From Salegentibacter maritimus (GTDB lineage: Bacteria; Bacteroidota; Bacteroidia; Flavobacteriales; Flavobacteriaceae): a stretch of DNA of 64,000 nucleotides. Shown here piece after piece: positions 57,291 through 64,000 of this stretch. The number at the start of each line of letters is the position of its first letter. Position 1 is the stretch's first letter. The translations under genes were made by a program, and so were the position numbers. Where the stretch lies: NCBI RefSeq assembly GCF_016236915.1, contig NZ_JAEHOK010000007.1:62001-126000 (forward strand). Direction: 5' to 3'. The notes below the pieces were generated by a model. It worked only from the letters and a program-made list of their open reading frames with translations, made no database searches and was not told the DNA's origin.

Positions 57291-59840
57291 TTAGGTTACT
57301 TCTTTTCTTAAAACTTCTAAAGGTGGTTTTCTAATTACGCTCAAACTATTACTTAAACCAATAATTAATACCAATAAAACAATTCCCGGAAATAAGACTA
57401 AAAATGGAAATAACGACGGCGTAAATGCTGATTCAAAGACCAACCACGCCAGTAGCTGACTGCCAAGTAGCGACAAGAGTACTCCGGAAAGCCCCCCAAG
57501 CACGCCCAAATAAATATATTCTAAAGCATTAATATTCAGGATTTGTTTGCCTTTTGCACCTAGCGTACGCAACAGCACACTTTCCCGAATACGCTGATAT
57601 TTACTGGTCCTTATCGCACCCAAAAGCACAATAACACCTGTGAGAATACTAAAAAATGCCATAAAATTAATGATCCATGAAATTCTGCCTAAAATATCTT
57701 CTATAACACTTAGCACCTGCCGAAGATCTATAATGGAAACATTGGGGAACTTTTTAACCAATTCCTGCTGTAATTGAGCCGATTCTTCTTCTCCGGGGAC
57801 TTTGGTGGTTAGCACGTGAAATTGTGGGGCATCTTCTAATACACCTTCTGGAAATACCAGGGAGAAATTCAATTGCATTCGTGACCAGTCAACTGTTCTA
57901 ACGCTTCCTACAACCGTATTTAGCAAAACACCCTGCACATTAAAGACCAGCTCATCTCCAACGCCAACTTTAGCATCTTCGGCAAAATTATTGCTTATGG
58001 AAATCGGCACAGGATTAATATCACCTGCTTCTGTCGTCCATTTTCCACTTTCAATACTTTCAGAAGTAATTAGAGAATCACGGTAGGTAACGCGGAATTC
58101 GTGGTTTAAAACCCATCTGTTAATTTGAGAACTAGTGTCTTTCCTTATCTCATTAACCGGTTTCCCTGCGATGTTCTGTACACGCATAGTCACAATAGGA
58201 ATATTGTTTAAAACCGGTAATTCCTGAGCCTTTATTGTTTGGGCTACTGCTTCCTGCTGATCACTTTGTACATCTAAAAGAATCATATTAGGACTGTTGG
58301 CCTGGGATTCTATAGAAGCCTGGGCCAGTAAAAGATCTTTAGTAAAATATAAGGTACTTATTAAAAAAGTACCTACTCCAATGGCCAGTACGAGGGTTAG
58401 GGTTTGGTTTTGGGGTCTAAAGAGGTTTAGCAAACTTTGTCTTGCTACAAACCCCCATTTATGTGGGAAATATTTGCGTAGTGCTTGCATAAATAAGTAA
58501 GCTACCCCGGCAAGTATAGAAAAGGTGATTAAAATACCACCTACAAAACTCAGGGAATATTTCCAGTCTTCTAATAACCAAAGCGAAAACAAAAAGATGA
58601 ATAAAAAGATGCCTAAAGAAACAAGGATAATTGCCCTACGCGATTTTTTGGTCTCCTCTTTTACCACACGTAATGCCTGTAAGGGCGAGATATAAAGCGT
58701 CCCGATTAAAGGGTAAAGAGCAAATAAAACCGACATAAAGACGCCAAGTAAAATCCCCATGATAATCACCGGAAAAGAAAAGTTAATCGCTACATCTATT
58801 GGAAGTAATCCTTCTAAAAGCCAAGGGAATAATTGCTGGAGTACAAGGCCTAGTATTGTTCCTAAAACCCCACCAATGAAGCCTATAAAAGCTACTTGTA
58901 AAAGATAAATTAGAAAAGTTTGCTTTTTACTGGCTCCCAAACATTTTAAGACGGCTACAGCGCGTAATTTTTCTTTTATATAAATATGTATAGCGCTTGC
59001 AATTCCTACACACCCCAGTAACAATGCTATAAAAGCCACCAGGTTAAGGAATTTTCCAAAGTTTGCGTATCGTCTTCCCAGCCTGTCACTTGTTGAGGTA
59101 TGTGTATCTAAATCGGCGTCCTGGGCATCGAGCATGGGGTCCAGGGTTTCATCCAATTTTTCCATATCGGTAGTGGGAGGCGCTGTAAAATAGAATTCAT
59201 AATCTATACGGCTACCGGTTTGTACCAGGCCCGATGCTTCAATAAATTTATAGGGAATAAGCACCGGTGGCGCTACCGAGCTAAAAATAGCCGCACTTCC
59301 GGGTACTTTATTTAAAGCCCCGGCAATAGGTAGAGTTATTTTACCAATCTTTATACTATCGCCCGGTTTTATGCCTAATTGAAGCATTACGGTAGCATCA
59401 ACCAAAGCAGCTTCTTTTTCCTGATAAGTTTTTGCGGCATCTACGGGCCGGGTTTCCAGTTCGCCATAAAAAGGAAAACCGCCTTCAATGCCTCTAACCT
59501 GCATTAATTTTGTGGCTTCGCTTTGCGGAAAAGCGGCCATAGAAGCAAATTTGATCTCACGGGCTTTGGGGCCTCCCAGAGAATCCATAATTTGTATAAC
59601 TCGTTCATTGGGTAGTTTATCGCTATCTATTTTATAATCGGCACCCATTAGCGCTTTAGACTGTAGGGCGATATTGTCTTTTAAGTTTTCACCAAAAGAT
59701 TGAATTGAAACTACCGCAGCGATTCCCAGGACGATAGAAGCCATAAAAAGAGATAACTTTCTGGCACTGGCTTTACCATCGCGCCAAGCCATTTTTATGA
59801 GCCAGGGAAAACCCGGTTTATAAGTTTTGTTGTTGCTCAT
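57291..59840 (-). CDS. FtsX-like ABC transporter permease (YbbP-like)
   Basis: An 849-residue permease. A membrane helix at about 30-50 is followed by a large periplasmic domain. Next come helices near 265-390 with the FtsX block (LVAFIALLLGCVGIASAIHIYIKEKLRAVAVLKCLGASKKQTF), helices at 405-460, a second periplasmic domain, and a final FtsX-type helix group near 735-840. This double-FtsX layout matches YbbP. Its ATG overlaps the ATPase stop (TAATG). With the ATPase and the divergent lysophospholipase-like gene, the arrangement copies E. coli ybbP-ybbA-tesA. Confidence 0.9.
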   Translation of the reverse strand: MSNNKTYKPGFPWLIKMAWRDGKASARKLSLFMASIVLGIAAVVSIQSFGENLKDNIALQSKALMGADYKIDSDKLPNERVIQIMDSLGGPKAREIKFASMAAFPQSEATKLMQVRGIEGGFPFYGELETRPVDAAKTYQEKEAALVDATVMLQLGIKPGDSIKIGKITLPIAGALNKVPGSAAIFSSVAPPVLIPYKFIEASGLVQTGSRIDYEFYFTAPPTTDMEKLDETLDPMLDAQDADLDTHTSTSDRLGRRYANFGKFLNLVAFIALLLGCVGIASAIHIYIKEKLRAVAVLKCLGASKKQTFLIYLLQVAFIGFIGGVLGTILGLVLQQLFPWLLEGLLPIDVAINFSFPVIIMGILLGVFMSVLFALYPLIGTLYISPLQALRVVKEETKKSRRAIILVSLGIFLFIFLFSLWLLEDWKYSLSFVGGILITFSILAGVAYLFMQALRKYFPHKWGFVARQSLLNLFRPQNQTLTLVLAIGVGTFLISTLYFTKDLLLAQASIESQANSPNMILLDVQSDQQEAVAQTIKAQELPVLNNIPIVTMRVQNIAGKPVNEIRKDTSSQINRWVLNHEFRVTYRDSLITSESIESGKWTTEAGDINPVPISISNNFAEDAKVGVGDELVFNVQGVLLNTVVGSVRTVDWSRMQLNFSLVFPEGVLEDAPQFHVLTTKVPGEEESAQLQQELVKKFPNVSIIDLRQVLSVIEDILGRISWIINFMAFFSILTGVIVLLGAIRTSKYQRIRESVLLRTLGAKGKQILNINALEYIYLGVLGGLSGVLLSLLGSQLLAWLVFESAFTPSLFPFLVLFPGIVLLVLIIGLSNSLSVIRKPPLEVLRKEVT

Positions 59841-60526
59841 TACACGTGTTTTTCCCGGTTTTCAATAATTCTGCCTCCTTTAAGTCTAATAATATGCTGG
59901 GTTTTCTCTGCCAGCTCAAGATCGTGGGTAACTATAATTAGCGTAGTTCCTGCTTCCTTGTTGAGGTCAAAAAGTAATTGCTCTACTTTTTCACCTGTTT
60001 CAGCATCAAGGTTTCCGGTAGGTTCATCTGCAAATAAAATAGAAGGTCGTGTAGAAAAAGCGCGTGCCAAAGCCACTCTTTGTTGTTCTCCGCCCGAGAG
60101 TTGGGAGGGATAGTGGTGTATGCGATCGCCCAGACCTACTTTTCTCAATAATTCCTTTCCTGTTTTAGAAGCATTTTTGTTGCCTTGCAGTTCTAGTGGC
60201 ACGGCCACATTCTCTAATGCCGTAAGCGTAGGAAGTAATTGAAAATCCTGAAATACAAATCCAATATGTTGGTTGCGCAAAAGCGCTCTTTTATCTTCAC
60301 CCAGGGTGCTAAGTTCGCTTCCGCATAAATTAATAGAACCAGCATCGGGACTGTCTAAGCCGGCACAAAGCCCAAGAAGGGTGGTTTTGCCGCTTCCAGA
60401 AGGTCCAACAATAGCAAAGGTTTTTTGTTCTTCAACTTCAAAGTTGATATCCTGTAATACTTTTAGTTTTTTAGATCCGCTGGAATAGCTTTTCTCCAGG
60501 TTGCGAACGTTTAATATCTTTGCCAT
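59840..60526 (-). CDS. ABC transporter ATP-binding protein (YbbA-like)
   Basis: A 228-residue ABC ATPase of the LolD/MacB/YbbA type that powers the permease below. Walker A is GPSGSGKTT, the Q-loop VFQDFQLLP, the signature LSGGEQQRVALARA, Walker B ILFADEPTGN and the H-loop IIVTHD. I start it at ATG 60526 (MAKILNVRNLEKSY); the longer reading to 60577 runs into the divergent gene. It overlaps the permease start by one base, and is divergent from the esterase with a 72-base gap. Confidence 0.95.
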   Translation of the reverse strand: MAKILNVRNLEKSYSSGSKKLKVLQDINFEVEEQKTFAIVGPSGSGKTTLLGLCAGLDSPDAGSINLCGSELSTLGEDKRALLRNQHIGFVFQDFQLLPTLTALENVAVPLELQGNKNASKTGKELLRKVGLGDRIHHYPSQLSGGEQQRVALARAFSTRPSILFADEPTGNLDAETGEKVEQLLFDLNKEAGTTLIIVTHDLELAEKTQHIIRLKGGRIIENREKHV

Positions 60527-60598
60527 CTTAGAACTTATTATTGTCTTTTTTGAATTAAGGCAAAATAAGGAAATCATTTGATTATAAAGACTGTTGCT

Positions 60599-61294
60599 AT
60601 GAGAAAATTGGTTCGTTACTACTTGATTTTATCGGTATTTATTCTGTCTTCATGCGGAGAAAATACCGATAAAAAATCAGGTGAAAATACTGCTGAAGAA
60701 GTTCAAACTGAAACTGAAGTTCAGACAAGTGAAAAAAACGTGATTCTTTTCTTCGGAAATAGCCTAACAGCAGGAATGGGTTTAGAGCCTTCTGAGGCTT
60801 TTCCGGCCCTTATTCAAAACAGGTTGGATTCGCTGGATTATGATTTTGAGGTGATAAACGCAGGATTAAGTGGGGAAACTACTGCTAGTGGGAAAAACAG
60901 GATCAATTGGGTTTTAAATCAGGATGTAGATGTTTTTGTTTTAGAACTTGGAGCCAATGATGGTTTACGCGGAATTCCTTTAGAAGAAACCCGTAAGAAT
61001 CTTCAGGATATTATAAACACCGTAAAAGAGAAAAATCCTGATACTAAAATTGTGTTGGCCGGAATGCAAATTCCGCCAAATATGGGAGAAGAGTATACTT
61101 CAGAATTTAGAAACATTTTCCCCGAACTGGCCCAAAAAAACAATGTAGCACTTATTCCGTTTCTTCTTGAAGGGGTGGCCGGAGACCCAAAGTTAAACCA
61201 GCAAGATGGGATTCACCCAACGGCCCGGGGCTATAAAATAGTGGCCAATAATGTTTGGGATGTTTTGGAAAATGTAATAGATAAAAAAGGGTAA
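60599..61294 (+). CDS. SGNH esterase/thioesterase lipoprotein (TesA-like)
   Basis: A 231-residue lipoprotein (FILSSC, Cys at about 19) of the SGNH hydrolase family, related to arylesterase and TesA. Block I FFGNSLTAGMG has the catalytic Ser, block II the Gly in NAGLSGETT, block III GANDGLRG the Asn, and block V DGIHPTARGY the Asp and His. Substrates may be acyl thioesters, esters or lysophospholipids. I start it at ATG 60599; an upstream TTG (60578) would add seven residues before the signal. It is divergent from ybbA-like/ybbP-like genes, as tesA is in E. coli. Confidence 0.9.
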   Translation: MRKLVRYYLILSVFILSSCGENTDKKSGENTAEEVQTETEVQTSEKNVILFFGNSLTAGMGLEPSEAFPALIQNRLDSLDYDFEVINAGLSGETTASGKNRINWVLNQDVDVFVLELGANDGLRGIPLEETRKNLQDIINTVKEKNPDTKIVLAGMQIPPNMGEEYTSEFRNIFPELAQKNNVALIPFLLEGVAGDPKLNQQDGIHPTARGYKIVANNVWDVLENVIDKKG

Positions 61295-61635
61295 TAATAA
61301 GTGAGCGGCATTTTGGCATTGTCCCTAAACTTAATTTAGTACTTGTTCTCAAGATCACTTTAAAAAACTTTAATAAATATTAAAGCAACTAAATCTTCAA
61401 CATATTTATTATAGGTTTTTGTGCTTCATTTTAAATTTAACACTATTTCGGGTGTTTTGTTGTGAAGTATTTATAAAAAATGTTATTTTAGGCTTTTATT
61501 AAGAATAATCGCTCTAAAAATTAGTCTTGTTTCATTTTTAAATAATTTACGATCTCGTTAAATTATAAATATTTAGTGGTTCTTTTCTTAATAATTGAAA
61601 AGTGATTCATTCAATCTAAAAACAGAAGATTTTTT
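61295..61635. other. Gap before tldD without recognisable features
   Basis: This 341-base AT-rich stretch separates the esterase from tldD. I see no open frame of note, no repeat copy, no clear TAnnTTTG promoter and no terminator-like hairpin. A promoter for tldD must lie here but cannot be pinned down by reading. Confidence 0.4.
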
Positions 61636-63276
61636 ATGAAAAGAAGAAAATTCGTTCAATTAGCCGGTATGGGCACAGGGGCTTTGATGCTTCCTTCCTA
61701 TCTAATGGGAAGCAACGTTTCTGCTGAGGCACTTTTACATCCCGGTATGGATATTCTTACCAAAAGAAGGCTTGCCGATGTAGCATTAAACACAGCCAAA
61801 TCTCTTGGTTCTACTTATGCAGATGCTAGAATAGGCCGCTATCTAAATCAATACGTTTTTACTCGTGAAGATAAAGTTCAAAACGTTGTAAATACTGAGT
61901 CTTTTGGAATTGGGATTCGAGTAATAGCCAATGGTACCTGGGGTTTTGCCTCTACCAATAATGTTACCGAAGATGGTATTATGAAAGCTACTCAGCAAGC
62001 TGTTGCCATTGCTAAGGCAAATTCCAGGATTCAGAAAGAGCCGGTAAAGCTTGCTCCTGTAGAATCACATGGTGAAGTTTCCTGGAAAACTCCAATTAAA
62101 AAGGACTTTAAAGAAGTTCCGGTTTCAGAAAAAGTAGACTTATTGCTTAGCGCGAATGCTGCGGCTCTTGATAATGGGGCAAACTTTGTTAATTCAGCAC
62201 TTTTTATGGTAAATGAGCAGAAATATTTTGCTTCAACCGAAGACTCTTATATAGACCAGGACATACATAGAATCTGGCCAACATTTGGTGTTACTGCTAT
62301 AGATCGGGAGGCCGGAAAATTTAAATCCCGCTCGGCGATGAGTGCTCCAATGGGCATGGGCTACGAGTATATGGATGGTCTGGAATCTGAAAAACTGGAA
62401 GGTCCCGGCGGATTAAAGTTGTATCGCAACAGTTACGATATGGTAGAAGATGCCACTTTAGCGGCAAAGCAGGCCAAAGAAATGCTTTCAGCTAAATCTG
62501 TAGAGCCTGGAAAGTACGACTTGGTTTTAGAACCAAATCATTTGGGGCTAACTATTCATGAATCTGTAGGTCATCCATTAGAGCTAGATAGGGTACTTGG
62601 TTATGAGGCGAATTATGCCGGTACCAGTTTTGCAACCTTAGATAAATGGAAATCGGGTGATTTTAAATACGGAAGTGATATTGTAAATCTTGTGGCCGAT
62701 AAAACACAACCGGGTTCCCTTGGGGCGGTAGGTTTTGATGACGAAGGGGTGAAGACCAAGAAATGGGACCTGGTAAGAAATGGAATCTTAACCAATTATC
62801 AGGCTATTCGCGATCAGGTGCATATGATAGACCAAAACGAATCTCATGGTTGTTGTTATGCACAAAGCTGGAATGATGTTCAATTTCAGCGTATGCCTAA
62901 TGTTTCATTAGAGCCGGGGAAAGAAAAGTACTCTATAAACGATATGATCAAAAACGTAGAAAAAGGTATTTATATCGCCGGGCGCGGTTCATATTCCATA
63001 GATCAGCAGCGTTATAACTTTCAGTTTGGCGGTACCGTATTTTTCGAAATTAAGGATGGAGAGATTGTGGGGATGCTAGACGATGTAGCTTACCAGTCTA
63101 ACACCCAGGAATTCTGGAATTCCTGTTCTAAAATTTGTGACGAAAGCGATTATCGTATGTTCGGATCATTCTTCGATGGCAAAGGCCAACCTTCGCAGGT
63201 TAGTGCCGTTTCTCACGGAAGTTCAACTTCCAGGTTTGACGGGGTAAACGTGATCAATACCGGTAGAAGTGTATAA
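61636..63276 (+). CDS. tldD: TldD family metalloprotease with Tat-like signal
   Basis: A 546-residue member of the TldD/PmbA family, whose pairs mature peptides and degrade unfolded antitoxin-like peptides. The zinc motif is HESVGHPLELDR (HExxxH, about residues 315-326), and the PGSLGAVGFDDEGVKTKKW and C-terminal IAGRGSYSIDQQRYNFQFGGTVFFEI stretches are typical. Unusually, the N terminus is a Tat-type signal: KRRKFVQLAGMGTGALMLPS, so the protein may be exported, whereas E. coli TldD is cytoplasmic. The partner gene follows after a family B repeat. Confidence 0.92.
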   Translation: MKRRKFVQLAGMGTGALMLPSYLMGSNVSAEALLHPGMDILTKRRLADVALNTAKSLGSTYADARIGRYLNQYVFTREDKVQNVVNTESFGIGIRVIANGTWGFASTNNVTEDGIMKATQQAVAIAKANSRIQKEPVKLAPVESHGEVSWKTPIKKDFKEVPVSEKVDLLLSANAAALDNGANFVNSALFMVNEQKYFASTEDSYIDQDIHRIWPTFGVTAIDREAGKFKSRSAMSAPMGMGYEYMDGLESEKLEGPGGLKLYRNSYDMVEDATLAAKQAKEMLSAKSVEPGKYDLVLEPNHLGLTIHESVGHPLELDRVLGYEANYAGTSFATLDKWKSGDFKYGSDIVNLVADKTQPGSLGAVGFDDEGVKTKKWDLVRNGILTNYQAIRDQVHMIDQNESHGCCYAQSWNDVQFQRMPNVSLEPGKEKYSINDMIKNVEKGIYIAGRGSYSIDQQRYNFQFGGTVFFEIKDGEIVGMLDDVAYQSNTQEFWNSCSKICDESDYRMFGSFFDGKGQPSQVSAVSHGSSTSRFDGVNVINTGRSV

Positions 63277-63280
63277 CCCC

Positions 63281-63374
63281 TCGTTGGGAGTTTAATTTTC
63301 CGAGGTTTTCCTCGAAACTGTGAAAATATTTTTCGAACTCATAACTCTTGGGCCTGCCCCGGAGGTACTCATTA
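63281..63374 (+). repeat. Family B repeat, diverged copy within the tldD pair
   Basis: Reads GTTGGGAGTTTAATTTTCCGAGG, CCTCGAAACTGTGAAAATA, TTCGAACTCATAACTCTTGGGCC and GGAGGTACTCATTAAC, a clear but diverged match to the family B consensus. It lies between tldD and its partner, so an operon carries an insertion of the element in the 124-base spacer. Confidence 0.6.
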
Positions 63375-63400
63375 ACTTGGACTAAAAAAGAAATATAGAA

Positions 63401-64000
63401 ATGGCAATATATACAAAAGAAGAAGCCAGGCAAATTATGGAAAAGGCTTTAAGTTTTTCTACTGCAGATGCCTGTGTAATTAATATGGGGGGTAGCGAAA
63501 GTGGAAATATACGTTATGCCCGTAATACGGTTTCCACTTCAGGACACCGCTCTAATCAAACACTGGCAGTTGAAGCCAGTTTTGGAAAAAAATCTGGAAC
63601 GGCCACCATAGATGAATTTGATGATGAATCATTAAAAAGCGTGGTGAAAAGAGCTGAAGAATTAGCAAAACTTGCTCCCGAAAATCCGGAATTTATGACG
63701 CCACTTGGCCCACAAACCTACGATGAGTCTATAAGCTTTGTTGAGTCTACGGCCAATATTACTCCAGAATACCGTGCTGAGGTTGCTGCGAAAAGTATTA
63801 ACCCTGCTTCTGAAAAAGACGTAACCGCCGCCGGTTTTCTTAACGATTCTGCCGGATTTAGCGCGATGATGAATTCTAGCGGGCTTTTCGCTTATAATAA
63901 ATCTACAAATGTGGATTTTACCGTGACTATGAGAACTAATGACGGTACAGGCTCAGGCTGGGTAACACGTGATTACAATGATATTAATAAGTTTAAGCCT
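63401..64000 (+). CDS. TldD/PmbA family protein, partial at window end
   Basis: Starts at ATG 63401 (MAIYTKEEARQIMEKALSF) and stays open for 200 codons to the last base of the window. The N-terminal TldD/TldE-type domain is recognisable: SGNIRYARNTVSTSGHRSNQ, then AEELAKLAPENPEFM and AAGFLNDSAGFSAMMNSSGLF. No signal peptide is present, unlike its neighbour. The metal-site region lies beyond the window, so whether it is the non-catalytic partner (TldE-like) cannot be checked here. Confidence 0.85.
   Translation, partial: MAIYTKEEARQIMEKALSFSTADACVINMGGSESGNIRYARNTVSTSGHRSNQTLAVEASFGKKSGTATIDEFDDESLKSVVKRAEELAKLAPENPEFMTPLGPQTYDESISFVESTANITPEYRAEVAAKSINPASEKDVTAAGFLNDSAGFSAMMNSSGLFAYNKSTNVDFTVTMRTNDGTGSGWVTRDYNDINKFKP

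Noticed and set aside
1-64000. CRISPR array, prophage, integrase or transposase
   Set aside because: No regularly spaced direct repeats, no phage structural genes and no recombinase-like proteins were seen in any gene of the window.

Overview
The window looks like a chromosomal segment from a member of the Bacteroidota, most likely family Flavobacteriaceae (Gramella/Salegentibacter/Zunongwangia-like; the genus is a guess). The evidence is an AT-rich sequence, the gliding lipoprotein GldI, Bacteroidota-type promoters (TTTG/TTG about 19-21 nt before TAnnTTTG) ahead of several genes, many lipoproteins whose lipobox is not followed by the classic +2 Asp, a BshB1 bacillithiol enzyme, an OstA-like protein and DUF3810. 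Nearly everything is housekeeping. I see no prophage, CRISPR array, transposase, secretion cluster or defence island.

Layout. 1-4 kb: a 2'-5' RNA ligase gene broken by one in-frame stop, a possible decayed membrane gene, lysA and an AraJ-type exporter. 4-6 kb: stand-alone sucC and a small secreted protein. 6-10 kb: minus-strand run hutI-hutG-GNAT-lipoprotein metallo-hydrolase. 10-14 kb: zinc alcohol dehydrogenase, a Cys/Met-metabolism PLP enzyme, bshB1, tRNA-His with a textbook promoter and terminator, and mazG. 15-22 kb: minus-strand TPR - DUF368 - DUF368 - aroE - five-repeat DUF349 protein - methyltransferase. 22-27 kb: OstA-like protein overlapping an aminotransferase, then two exported ferritin-like proteins. 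27-33 kb: M48 protease, spoT/rel, fur-like regulator, purA, and an rRNA/tRNA methyltransferase. 33-39 kb: two exported amidohydrolase-family proteins (one a catalytic-looking double-domain protein, one without the metal-binding HxH) and DUF3810. 39-49 kb: pepD, a cyclophilin-FKBP lipoprotein with gldI and nrnA, phoD, ndk, an orphan lipoprotein, an M3 peptidase and an azurin lipoprotein. 49-57 kb: a fused phosphatase-phosphoglycerate dehydrogenase, mepB, an Asp/Glu racemase, a small CxxC protein, MATE and MFS exporters. 57-64 kb: ybbP-ybbA divergent from tesA, and a tldD pair cut off by the window end.

Between the genes lie two interspersed repeat families that no protein explains. Family A is a modular hairpin unit (GTCA - stem-loop - ATCTA). 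In its two long copies it is flanked by 16-17 bp inverted arms that also look like terminators. Family B is a roughly 100 bp element (TTGGCA...CCGAGGTAGTTTA...GATGCC) present in six copies of differing completeness, usually at the 3' side of genes. One copy supplies the stop codon of mepB. The most useful leads are these repeats, the nonsense-broken ligase gene, the tandem DUF368 genes, the Tat-signal TldD next to a partner without a signal peptide, and the paired exported ferritin-like proteins. I did not find a clear new multi-gene system, and I would not claim one from this sequence alone.
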